A stretch of DNA of 5,971 nt from positions 1-5,971 of the forward strand of contig JADGCJ010000187.1 of assembly GCA_015229045.1 (NCBI GenBank). Reading direction: 5' to 3'. Every line of letters begins with the position of its first letter. Position 1 is the stretch's first letter. A program made the position numbers and the translations under genes. Below are positions 1-5,971 of the stretch, piece by piece. The stretch comes from Magnetococcales bacterium (GTDB lineage Bacteria > Pseudomonadota > Magnetococcia > Magnetococcales > DC0425bin3). The notes below the pieces were generated by a model, which searched no databases, had not been told where the DNA came from, and worked only from the letters and a program-made list of their open reading frames with translations.

Positions 1-500
1 GCTCCGGCTCCCTGATCACGGCCCGCATGGCCCTCGAACAAGGTCGTGAAGTCTTTGCCGTGCCCGGCATGGTCGCCAATCAACGCAGTCGCGGCTGCCA
101 TCGCCTCCTGCGGGAAGGTGCCCGCCTCGTGGAAGATGTCAACGATATTCTGGAGGAGTTGCATTGGACTCTGGGTAAACATCCCGTCTCCATCGCCCCC
201 ACATCCCGCAACACCAAAACGACCACATCCCCCAAAATGACCGCAGCGAAAAGTGCCGCTTCCCCGGCGGCCGCCGCACCTCCCATCCAGCCATCCCTCC
301 CGTTTCCACCCCCGGAATACACCCCCACCGAAGTGATGATTCTGGATAATCTGAAAAAAGCTCCGGCACAAACCGATGAGTTGGCGAGGAGTTGTCAATT
401 GACAGTCGCCACACTTTCCCGCATTTTACTTGACCTGGAACTGGCTGGTGTGGTGCAACGCTCTCCAGGCAACATTTTTTGCCTGAAGATCGTGGAGTGA
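1..500 (+). CDS. dprA: DNA-processing protein DprA (Smf), C-terminal part
   Basis: DprA binds single-stranded DNA in the cytoplasm and loads RecA on it during natural transformation; many bacteria without known competence keep the gene. The 5' end lies outside the window; the first complete codon is at base 3 and about 165 residues are visible. The first residues, [20 protein letters not shown] followed by PG, are the highly conserved end of the DprA Rossmann-like fold. Then come [19 protein letters not shown] and DILEEL, the usual last helices of that domain. Many DprA proteins have an Asn where this one reads Cys-His (RGCHRLL). A low-complexity linker of roughly 55 residues rich in Pro, Ala, Thr and Ser follows. 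The protein ends in a winged-helix domain (from about [11 protein letters not shown] to [18 protein letters not shown]), the DprA C-terminal domain. The stop (TGA, 498-500) is 47 bases before topA on the same strand, which suggests co-transcription. Identification is firm; only the missing N-terminus is unknown. Confidence 0.95.
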   Translation, partial: SGSLITARMALEQGREVFAVPGMVANQRSRGCHRLLREGARLVEDVNDILEELHWTLGKHPVSIAPTSRNTKTTTSPKMTAAKSAASPAAAAPPIQPSLPFPPPEYTPTEVMILDNLKKAPAQTDELARSCQLTVATLSRILLDLELAGVVQRSPGNIFCLKIVE

Positions 501-547
501 GGCACACACACCGGTACCATCAGAATTTTTGACGGATACTGCAAACC

Positions 548-2926
548 ATGACTGCCATCGTCGTCGTCGAATCCCCCGCCAAGGCGCGGACCATCAACAA
601 GTTTCTTGGCGCAGGCTACGAGGTGATCGCCTCCTATGGCCACATTCGCGACCTGCCGAAAAAAAATGGCTCGGTGCTTCCCGAGGAGGGGTTTCGCATG
701 TGCTACGAGGTTCCCAAGACCTCGCAAAAGCATGTGGATGCCATTGCCAAGGCCGTCAAGAAGGCCGACACCCTCCTGCTGGCCACCGACCCGGATCGTG
801 AAGGAGAGGCCATCTCCTGGCATGTCCTCGAAGCCCTGCGGGAAAAAAATGTCCTGGGCAAGATTCCCGTCAAACGGGTGGTGTTTCACGAAATCACCCA
901 ACGGGCCATCCAGGAGGCCATCGCCCACGCCCGGGAAGTGGACATGGACATGGTCAATGCCCAACAGGCCCGTCGTGCCCTGGATTATCTGGTGGGCTTC
1001 AACCTGAGTCCCCTGTTGTGGAAAAAAGTGCGCCGGGGTCTTTCCGCCGGACGGGTGCAATCGGTTGCCCTGCGCCTCGTCTGCGAACGGGAAAATGAAA
1101 TTCGTGCCTTCAAGGCACAGGAGTATTGGAGCATCATTGCCGAAGTGGAAAAAACGGATACCCCGCAACGCTTTCCAGCCCGTCTGGCCGTGGCCGGGGG
1201 AGAGAAGCTCGACAAGTTTTCCATTCCCGATGCCGCACGCGCCAACGAGCTGGTGGCTGCCATCAAGGATCAGCCCCTCTTTTTGACCGAACTGGAAAAA
1301 AAGCAGGTCAAGCGCAATCCGGCCCCTCCCTTCATCACCTCCACATTGCAGCAGGAGGCCTCCCGCAAGCTGGGTTTTTCAGCGCGCAAAACCATGTCCA
1401 CCGCCCAGCAGCTCTATGAAGGCGTGGAGGTTCCCACGCCCGATGGCGGCAAGGAGGTGGTTGGTCTCATCACCTACATGCGTACCGACTCGGTCAATCT
1501 GGCCGCCGAGGCCGTGACGGCCCTGCGGGATCTGGTCAAGGAGCGCTATGGTGCCCAGTACCTGCCCAAGACCGAACGCCGCTTCAAATCCTCGACCAAA
1601 AACGCCCAGGAAGCCCATGAAGCGGTCCGCCCGACCGATCCACGGCGCATTCCGGAACAGCTTGCCAAGGTTTTGCCGAAGGATTTACTGCGTTTGTACG
1701 ATCTGATCTGGAAACGGGCCGTGGCCTGCCAGATGGAAGCCGCCCGCATCGATCAGGTCAGTGCCGTCCTGGCCGTGGGCAAGAATGATCCCAACGCCCC
1801 CTATCGTCTCAAGGCAACCGGATCGTCGGTGGCATTTGACGGCTTTCGCAAGGTGTACGACGAGGGAACCGATGCCGTCTCGGCCCAGGACCGGGACGAT
1901 GACGAAAATGCCGCCATGCTCCCGCCCCTGACCAAGGGCGAAACCCTGCGCCAGACAAAACTCGAACCACACCAACACTTTACGGAACCACCCCCCCGCT
2001 ATACCGAGGCCAGCCTGGTCAAGGCCCTGGAAAGTTATGGCATCGGTCGGCCCTCCACCTATGCCCCCACCATGTCCACCATCCAGGACCGGGGCTACGC
2101 CCGTCTGGAAAAAAAGCAGTTTCATCCGGAAGATCTGGGGCTGGTGGTCAATACCTTCCTGGTACAACATTTTGCCCGGTATGTGGATTATAATTTTACC
2201 GCCCATCTGGAAGATGAACTGGACGCTGTCTCGCGGGGAGAAAAGGCCTGGGTTCCTCTCCTGGATACTTTCTGGAAACCGTTCATCAGCCAGATCCAGG
2301 AAAAGGAGCAATCGACCAAAAAATCGGAGATCACCTCCGAAGCCACGGATGAAGTCTGCCCGACCTGTGGCAAACCCGTCATGATCAAACTGGGTCGTTT
2401 CGGTCGCTTCAAGGCCTGCTCCGGATACCCCGAATGCCGGTTTACCGAAAACATCAAAAAACAGGGCACCGGGGAGTCGTCCGACACCGCCGCGCCGGCC
2501 TCGGAACCGGTCATATCGGACCGCAAATGTGACAAATGCGGCAGTCCCATGCAAATCAAGGAGGGTCGCTACGGCAAATTTCTGGCCTGCACCGGCTATC
2601 CCAAATGCAGCAACATTCAACCTCTGGAAAAACCAAAGGAAACCAACGTTCCCTGTCCCGAGTGCAAAAAAGGGACGTTCCTGGAAAAAAAATCCCGGCG
2701 CGGCAAACTGTTCTACTCCTGCTCACGCTACCCGGATTGCAAAAAGGCCTTGTGGAATTACCCACTGCCCATTCCGTGTCCCCTGTGCAAGGCACCCTTC
2801 CTGACCCAGAAAATCACCAAGCGCCGTGGCACCGAGCATGTCTGTGCGACAGAAGGGTGTACCTACAAGGTCGTTGTTGCCCCGCCGAATGCCGACGCAC
2901 CAGAGCCGGAAGCGGACGCGGAGTGA
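548..2926 (+). CDS. topA: DNA topoisomerase I (type IA)
   Basis: TopA relaxes negatively supercoiled DNA by cutting and religating one strand through a 5'-phosphotyrosine link. The gene encodes 792 residues and looks intact. The N-terminal Toprim domain shows Glu8 (VVVESPAK) and the metal-binding DPDREGE at residues 81-87. SAGRVQS lies at 166-172. The catalytic tyrosine is Tyr310 in GLITYMRTDS, matching Tyr319 of E. coli. PPRYTEASLVKALE begins near 482 and GIGRPSTYA is at 498-506. Four C-terminal zinc ribbons follow, with cysteine sets 604/607/624/630, 661/664/681/687, 703/706/725/731 and 744/747/766/771; the last has a different spacing (CATEGC). The protein ends in a short acidic tail. The ATG at 548 is chosen because VVVESPAK falls at its usual distance from the N-terminus; the ribosome binding site is weak (GACGGA, 531-536). 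It probably shares a transcript with dprA. The 3' end converges on the toxin gene with only 53 bases between the stops, and no strong terminator hairpin is visible there. Confidence 0.98.
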   Translation: MTAIVVVESPAKARTINKFLGAGYEVIASYGHIRDLPKKNGSVLPEEGFRMCYEVPKTSQKHVDAIAKAVKKADTLLLATDPDREGEAISWHVLEALREKNVLGKIPVKRVVFHEITQRAIQEAIAHAREVDMDMVNAQQARRALDYLVGFNLSPLLWKKVRRGLSAGRVQSVALRLVCERENEIRAFKAQEYWSIIAEVEKTDTPQRFPARLAVAGGEKLDKFSIPDAARANELVAAIKDQPLFLTELEKKQVKRNPAPPFITSTLQQEASRKLGFSARKTMSTAQQLYEGVEVPTPDGGKEVVGLITYMRTDSVNLAAEAVTALRDLVKERYGAQYLPKTERRFKSSTKNAQEAHEAVRPTDPRRIPEQLAKVLPKDLLRLYDLIWKRAVACQMEAARIDQVSAVLAVGKNDPNAPYRLKATGSSVAFDGFRKVYDEGTDAVSAQDRDDDENAAMLPPLTKGETLRQTKLEPHQHFTEPPPRYTEASLVKALESYGIGRPSTYAPTMSTIQDRGYARLEKKQFHPEDLGLVVNTFLVQHFARYVDYNFTAHLEDELDAVSRGEKAWVPLLDTFWKPFISQIQEKEQSTKKSEITSEATDEVCPTCGKPVMIKLGRFGRFKACSGYPECRFTENIKKQGTGESSDTAAPASEPVISDRKCDKCGSPMQIKEGRYGKFLACTGYPKCSNIQPLEKPKETNVPCPECKKGTFLEKKSRRGKLFYSCSRYPDCKKALWNYPLPIPCPLCKAPFLTQKITKRRGTEHVCATEGCTYKVVVAPPNADAPEPEADAE

Positions 2927-2979
2927 GGCAATGGCGGTTCTTCCCTTGTCAATTCAGCCACCATTTCCGAAATGGCCCA

Positions 2980-3174
2980 TCAAAAAGCTTTCGGCAAACC
3001 GGCCTGTTTCAAGACACCGTTTGCCGTGTGTCTTGACAAGATTTTGTGATCGACCGGGAAATAGCAATTTGTTATGGGACTGAACCAAATTTCGTGATCT
3101 CCCTTGCCTGGGCGATAAAATTCACAGCCTGATTGCCGCAGCAATTCCTTGAGTGTTCTGGAGAAATCAGACAT
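2980..3174 (-). CDS. hicA: HicA-family toxin (predicted mRNA interferase)
   Basis: A 64-residue protein of the HicA toxin family. HicA proteins are small double-stranded-RNA-binding-like ribonucleases that cleave mRNA and stop translation until neutralised by their antitoxin. The sequence begins MSDFSRTLKELLRQSGCEF (helix 1, 'LLRQSGCEFYRPGKGDHEIW'-type core). His27 in GKGDHEIW is at the position of the conserved catalytic histidine, and the end, ANGVLKQAGLPKAF, is the typical C-terminal helix (compare LKQAGL endings in the family). The length is normal for HicA. Start ATG at 3172-3174, stop TGA at 2980-2982. It lies 8 bases downstream of the stop of its partner gene with no strong ribosome binding site of its own, so translation is probably coupled to the partner. 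Gene order is antitoxin first, toxin second, the reverse of classical hicAB. The region is AT-richer than its neighbours, suggesting acquisition by transfer. Toxicity is inferred from the family and not shown by the sequence. Confidence 0.88.
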   Translation of the reverse strand: MSDFSRTLKELLRQSGCEFYRPGKGDHEIWFSPITNCYFPVDHKILSRHTANGVLKQAGLPKAF

Positions 3175-3182
3175 ATGAAGCT

Positions 3183-3428
3183 TCAGGAACGATTCATTGG
3201 CAAAAGGGAAATCATTCGCTCGGAGGAAATCCGTAGTGGAACGGATTCCCTTTGTTCAAAAGGAACTCCATTCAACTCCAGTAACTCGGGAATCATGGTT
3301 TCAAGCTTTAGAACAAGCAGTTCAAGAGTTGCTGCCTCCGTGATCAAACCAGGCACGTCATCACTCTGCACAACCCATACATGTGCATTTTCGTCCCAGA
3401 TTGCAGATACATGAATGGCATTGTTCAC
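3183..3428 (-). CDS. DUF1902 protein, probable HicB-type antitoxin
   Basis: An 81-residue protein resembling the DUF1902 family, which is related to the HicB antitoxin fold. The core reads IHVSAIWDENAHVWVVQSDD, then VPGLITEA, then a helix ending near MIPELLELNG (residues about 5-54). This is the partial RNase-H-like strand-strand-helix pattern with the conserved 'W..VSDDIPGL.TEA' type signature. The remaining 27 residues (VPFEQRESVPLRISSERMIS...) are polar and I see no clear ribbon-helix-helix or helix-turn-helix, so its DNA-binding ability is uncertain. The start is GTG at 3426-3428. It is supported by an AGGAGG ribosome binding site 11 bases upstream; the only nearby ATG is out of frame. 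The toxin gene follows after 8 bases. The inferred role is to bind and block the HicA toxin; the pairing of DUF1902 with HicA is known from other bacteria. The symbol is left blank because it is not a classical HicB. Confidence 0.85.
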   Translation of the reverse strand: MNNAIHVSAIWDENAHVWVVQSDDVPGLITEAATLELLVLKLETMIPELLELNGVPFEQRESVPLRISSERMISLLPMNRS

Positions 3429-3439
3429 TGGTGTATATC

Positions 3440-3445
3440 CCTCCT
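3440..3445 (-). promoter_or_regulatory. Ribosome binding site of the DUF1902 antitoxin gene
   Basis: The - strand reads AGGAGGGATATACACCA immediately before the GTG at 3428. The perfect AGGAGG ends 11 bases before the GTG, slightly farther than usual. It is the only strong Shine-Dalgarno in the cassette and decides the GTG start. A strong site on the antitoxin and none on the toxin fits excess antitoxin synthesis. Confidence 0.7.
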
Positions 3446-3576
3446 CGCCGCTTCAACCCGACCCTGATTGCTACACCCTGGGTCACGTTGAACCATTTAT
3501 ATCGCCTCGCACAGGAGTACCTCATCAGGCGGCATGAAACAATGGCTTGTCTTCTCCCTATTTGAACCAGACGTAT

Positions 3577-5211
3577 TCAAGGCGGGCCTGGTGGATGATG
3601 GGGAACGATCTCTTCTTCCTTGATGACGCCACTGCTGACCTTGCCAGCCTGGCCCTGCCCGGCCCCGGCATTGCCGACATGTTCGGCGGTACCAGTCGGC
3701 CCGGCCCCGGTGCCAACCGGCTTGACTCCCTTTGCTTCGTTCTTGTCCGTACCGGTCGGGACCGCTCCTGATTCGGGACCCTTGGCTCCTTTTGGCACGT
3801 TGCTCTCTTGCGGCTCCCTCTTGCCGGCAGCCGGGTTTGGGGCCAACAGGTCAACATCGACCAACAGACGCGATACATAATCCAGAATGCCCAGGATATG
3901 CCCCTCTGACACATCCTGGATCTGCATCGCCTTGAGCGGATGAATATTGCGGCGCTGATTATGGCGCATCCCCTCATACTGCCGCACCATATACTGGTAA
4001 TGCTGTCCCTGGATCCTGGGCAGCACTCTGGTCCCGTCCCCCTCCCCTTTCGGGCCGTGACACCGTTCACAATGCTCCTGATAGAGGTTCTTTCCCAAAA
4101 CCAGATCCGTCCCCGGACCCTGGCCATGAAACGGGGTCATGGGCATGCGGGCAATGTAGGCCGCCACATCGGCCATGGCCTGCTCCCCGCCCAGGGTATC
4201 CACCTGCACAAACTTATCCATGACCGGGGCATCCCGGTTTTTTTCCGCCATGTTGAGCATTTCCCGGATCAACACCGAGGCATGCTGGCCGGATATTTGG
4301 GGATACTCCCCATTCGTGGTTCCCCAGCCGTGAGACTGGTGACATTTATTGGCACAGAATGAGTCGTAAATCTCTTTTCCCTTGACCGGATTGCCCTTCA
4401 AATAAAAGACCGCTTCCCGCTCCTGCCCCTTGTCCCAACTGTCGAGAATGACATTCAACAAGGGTTTGCCATAATTGGTGCTGTGGGGATTGGTAATCCT
4501 GGTTTCGGTCCCTTCCCGGGCCTTTTTCCGATATTCAAATTCCATGGCCTGTCTGTAATACTTTCTGGCCTGGGACCAGTCACCGTTGCGATTATGCGCC
4601 ACGCCCAGATTCAGCAGGATGAAGGGATTTTTTGGATAAAGCCGCCAGGCCCCTTCCAGGGAGGTGATGGCTCCGGCGTTGTTGCCTTCCACCATGAGCC
4701 GATTGGCCAATCCAGACAGTTCCCTGGCTTTTTTGATATCGTCATCGGCTTTTTTGCGTTGGGCGGTCTCTTTTTTATCGACAGGAGGTTTTTTCTTCTC
4801 TCCACCTGACGGAGCAGAGGGTCCACCTGACGGAGCAGGGGTTGGTCGGGATTCTTCCACGGGCGGCGGATATCCCTGATCGTCAGCGTCGGTTGGCAAG
4901 TCGTTCTGGAACTCCTGCGCGGCATTTTCATCCTGGGGAAAGACGCCGGGCGGCACATCCGGTCGGGAGTGGGTACGCTCCGCCGGGCCTGGTCGTCCGG
5001 GTTTGCCGGTTGGGGGTTTGCTGGTCGGGGGTTTGCTGGTCGAGGGTTTACTGGTCGAGGATGTGGCAGGACCGGGTTTGCAGGGTTCGCTGCTCAGCTC
5101 AAACCCGCCCTGTTCGCTGCCGCATTGATAGAGAGTCTTGCTGTTGACGGCGAAGGGCAAGAGTCCAATCAACACAGACAAGAGACCGGTTCGTACCAAC
5201 CCATCCTTCAT
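3577..5211 (-). CDS. Exported TPR-containing di-haem cytochrome c (c4-like)
   Basis: A 544-residue protein, predicted periplasmic, that probably carries electrons. Residues 1-24 form a signal peptide (MKDGLVRTGLLSVLIGLLPF core, likely cleaved after VNS). Residues 25-48 (KTLYQCGSEQ..., Cys30, Cys44) resemble the start of DUF4124 domains. Residues 49-140 are a Pro/Ser/Gly-rich linker built partly from short DNA repeats. After a charged Lys/Asp stretch (139-163), about two TPR units follow (164-228, e.g. LLNLGVAHNRNGDWSQARKY). Haem domain 1 (about 272-358) has CANKCH at 286-291, a CX3CH motif; Met331 is a likely axial ligand and YPQISGQHASVL is c4-like. Haem domain 2 (about 367-450) has canonical CERCHG at 381-386 with Met429 as likely ligand. 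A Gly/Pro/Thr-rich tail (451-544) ends HHPPGPP. The frame stays open upstream to an ATG at 5277, but the ATG at 5211 is preferred for its ribosome binding site and because it places the signal peptide at the N-terminus. The partner oxidase or reductase is unknown. Confidence 0.87.
   Translation of the reverse strand: MKDGLVRTGLLSVLIGLLPFAVNSKTLYQCGSEQGGFELSSEPCKPGPATSSTSKPSTSKPPTSKPPTGKPGRPGPAERTHSRPDVPPGVFPQDENAAQEFQNDLPTDADDQGYPPPVEESRPTPAPSGGPSAPSGGEKKKPPVDKKETAQRKKADDDIKKARELSGLANRLMVEGNNAGAITSLEGAWRLYPKNPFILLNLGVAHNRNGDWSQARKYYRQAMEFEYRKKAREGTETRITNPHSTNYGKPLLNVILDSWDKGQEREAVFYLKGNPVKGKEIYDSFCANKCHQSHGWGTTNGEYPQISGQHASVLIREMLNMAEKNRDAPVMDKFVQVDTLGGEQAMADVAAYIARMPMTPFHGQGPGTDLVLGKNLYQEHCERCHGPKGEGDGTRVLPRIQGQHYQYMVRQYEGMRHNQRRNIHPLKAMQIQDVSEGHILGILDYVSRLLVDVDLLAPNPAAGKREPQESNVPKGAKGPESGAVPTGTDKNEAKGVKPVGTGAGPTGTAEHVGNAGAGQGQAGKVSSGVIKEEEIVPHHPPGPP
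3657..3710 (-). repeat. Repeated GC-rich 12-mer in the cytochrome tail
   Basis: GCCCGGCCCCGG occurs at 3657-3668 and again at 3699-3710 (+ strand). The copies lie in the low-complexity C-terminal tail, where the protein reads GTGAGPTGTAEHVGNAGAGQ and similar Gly/Ala/Thr-rich text. The tail also reuses PTGT (residues about 485 and 505). The repeat is imperfect at protein level and may be a by-product of biased composition. Confidence 0.5.
4801..4842 (-). repeat. Tandem 21-base duplication in the cytochrome linker
   Basis: Two adjacent copies, 4801-4821 and 4822-4842, share TCCACCTGACGGAGCAG and differ only near their right ends. On the coding strand they encode the seven-residue repeat APSGGPS / APSGGEK (residues about 126-139), just before the Lys-rich segment. 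The duplication is in frame and looks recent. Confidence 0.85.
5001..5060 (-). repeat. Four tandem 15-base repeats in the cytochrome linker
   Basis: Read on the + strand, the units are 5001-5015, 5016-5030, 5031-5045 and 5046-5060. Each starts GTTT(G/A)C(C/T)GGT and ends in a G-rich tail; adjacent copies differ at one to three positions. On the coding strand they give the pentapeptide series STSKP, STSKP, PTSKP, PTGKP (residues about 51-70). The unit is a multiple of three, so copy number changes by strand slippage would lengthen or shorten the linker without breaking the frame. Confidence 0.9.
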
Positions 5212-5218
5212 GCCTTGG

Positions 5219-5224
5219 CTCCCC
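5219..5224 (-). promoter_or_regulatory. Ribosome binding site of the cytochrome gene
   Basis: The - strand reads GGGGAG, then seven bases, then the ATG at 5211. The upstream in-frame ATGs at 5277 and 5256 lack a comparable site. This site and the signal peptide that begins at 5211 together argue that the true protein has 544 residues, 22 fewer than the longest frame would give. Confidence 0.6.
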
Positions 5225-5290
5225 AACGCAATGTACCCGATGTATTTCCTGATCATTGTCTGCAATGCGGCAATCATGACAAGACAGGAA

Positions 5291-5320
5291 ATTCAAGCAA
5301 TTTTCGCGCCATATTTCCAA
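5291..5320 (-). promoter_or_regulatory. Possible sigma-70-type promoter for the cytochrome gene
   Basis: In the 211-base gap between the Sel1 gene and the cytochrome start, the - strand has TTGGAA (5320-5315), an 18-base spacer, and TTGAAT (5296-5291). Each hexamer matches its consensus at four of six positions. Transcription would start about 75 bases before the ATG at 5211. An alternative is the perfect TATAAT at 5418-5413 (- strand), which overlaps the end of the Sel1 gene region but has no matching -35. Neither is strong, and read-through from the Sel1 gene is equally possible. Confidence 0.2.
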
Positions 5321-5422
5321 TAAATCGGCACGGAAATCCAGGCCCGTTTTCACCTGTCCAGATTGGCCCAAAATGACGCATCGCCAGACCAGGCCGCGCC
5401 CGGCACCATCAAATTATAAGGC

Positions 5423-5971
5423 TCATAAAACATTCAGATGGAACGAAACATCCGGGTAGGGTTGCTCGATGGCGGCATTCAGGAGTTGCGACAACTCCCC
5501 GGCCACGGCATGGACCAGGGGAGGAATGGTCTCTTTCGTTGATGGCGCATGGGCAGATTCTGCCTGCAAAGCACGGTTACAGAGGGTCAACCCGGTATCG
5601 GAACCCTGCCGCAACCACGTTCTGGATTGTTCTGGATCCGGTGGGGTACCGACGCCAAAATGCAACAGGGTTCCTGCCCAGCAATATCCAAAATTCAAAC
5701 CTTTTTCCGCTGCTTTTTTGGCCCAATGAACGGCCAGAGAGAGTTCCTGAGGTCCGCCCTTTCCATCAAACAGATCGAGAGAGAGTTTCACCATGGCGCG
5801 AGGATCACCGGCCTCGGCACCCTGCAAAAACCGGGCACGAGCTTCTGCCGGGTTTTTTTCGACTCCCAAACCTTCCTGATACAGGATGCCAAGCCAATAC
5901 ATGGCATCTCTCTCCTCGGCCTGGGCTGCTGCGCGCAACAACGCCACGGCCTGTTTCGGATCGGCAGCAAC
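5423..5971 (-). CDS. Sel1-repeat protein, C-terminal part
   Basis: The reading frame is open through the right edge of the window, so the true start lies outside; the GTG at 5947 reads as an internal valine (VAADPKQAVALLRAAAQ is continuous repeat sequence). The 182 visible residues contain the end of one Sel1-like unit followed by about three more. The clearest is DAMYWLGILYQEGLGVEKNP followed by AEARARFLQGAEAG. The next starts PRAMVKLSLDLFDGKGG and ends AVHWAKKAAEKGL. The last, more divergent, starts NFGYCWAGTLLHFGVG and ends SRTWLRQGSDTGL. A non-repeat tail of about 50 residues (from about LCNRALQAE to FHLNVL) closes the protein. Sel1 repeats are TPR-like alpha-alpha hairpins that act as protein-binding scaffolds; they do not reveal a specific role. 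It lies on the same strand as, and upstream of, the cytochrome gene, 211 bases from its preferred start. Confidence 0.88.
   Translation of the reverse strand, partial: VAADPKQAVALLRAAAQAEERDAMYWLGILYQEGLGVEKNPAEARARFLQGAEAGDPRAMVKLSLDLFDGKGGPQELSLAVHWAKKAAEKGLNFGYCWAGTLLHFGVGTPPDPEQSRTWLRQGSDTGLTLCNRALQAESAHAPSTKETIPPLVHAVAGELSQLLNAAIEQPYPDVSFHLNVL

Noticed and set aside
1685..2620. A 311-codon open frame on the - strand opposite topA.
   Set aside because: It is antisense to the conserved catalytic and zinc-ribbon region of topA; its Gly/Phe-rich content is typical of antisense shadows in GC-rich genes.
2961..2975. Short hairpin CCATTTCCGAAATGG between the topA and hicA stops as a terminator.
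   Set aside because: The stem is only six mostly A-T pairs with a three-base loop, and no T-run follows on either strand.
3452..3492. TTCAAC / GTTGAA inverted repeat upstream of the antitoxin gene as an operator.
   Set aside because: Only six bases per arm with a 29-base gap, easily found by chance; no clear promoter hexamers were seen around it.
3522..3528. CTGATGA on the - strand, the first core block of a hammerhead ribozyme.
   Set aside because: No GAAA core block or matching stems follow at a suitable distance.
3558..4127. A 189-codon open frame on the - strand overlapping the cytochrome gene.
   Set aside because: It is a frame shadow: Arg- and Ser-rich with no recognisable domain, while the overlapping frame encodes a clear haem domain.
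5099..5371. A 90-codon - strand frame covering the gap upstream of the cytochrome.
   Set aside because: It overlaps the cytochrome start in another frame, has no ribosome binding site that I can see and no recognisable domain.

Overview
The window (5,971 bases) holds six protein-coding genes, two of them cut by the window edges. The left half (+ strand) carries the 3' end of dprA and a complete topA. The right half (- strand) carries a small two-gene toxin-antitoxin cassette (HicA toxin plus a DUF1902 antitoxin-like partner), a large exported di-haem c-type cytochrome with tetratricopeptide repeats, and the 3' part of a Sel1-repeat protein. I see no rRNA, tRNA, CRISPR array, insertion sequence or phage gene. 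No gene-free stretch exceeds about 210 bases.

Organism: the coding is dense. The genes outside the cassette are GC-rich (42 of 60 bases are G or C at 1501-1560). The cytochrome has a Sec-type signal peptide and two c-type haem sites, which implies a periplasm and a cytochrome c maturation pathway. The dprA-topA order is common in several bacterial phyla. Together this suggests a Gram-negative, respiring bacterium, most likely Pseudomonadota. A finer placement cannot be supported from the sequence alone.

Layout: (1) 1-500, dprA C-terminal part, followed after 47 bases by (2) 548-2926, topA; the two probably share a transcript. (3) 2980-3428, the toxin-antitoxin pair, convergent with topA and separated from it by only 53 bases. 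It is visibly AT-richer (54 of 120 bases are G or C at 3181-3300), as expected of a mobile cassette. (4) 3577-5211, the cytochrome gene, with a 148-base gap to the cassette downstream and a 211-base gap to the next gene upstream. (5) 5423-5971, the Sel1-repeat gene, whose 5' end lies beyond the window.

How the genes relate: dprA and topA are housekeeping DNA-metabolism genes (handling of incoming single-stranded DNA; relaxation of negative supercoils). The toxin-antitoxin pair is a self-contained unit with no visible functional link to its neighbours. The cytochrome and the Sel1 protein lie on the same strand and both carry helical-repeat modules, but whether they work together is unknown. 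The most unusual gene is the cytochrome: a DUF4124-like N-terminus, a repeat-built proline-rich linker, TPRs, a cytochrome c4-like pair of haem domains whose first haem motif is the non-canonical CX3CH, and a Gly/Pro/Thr-rich tail. I found no convincing new multi-gene system.
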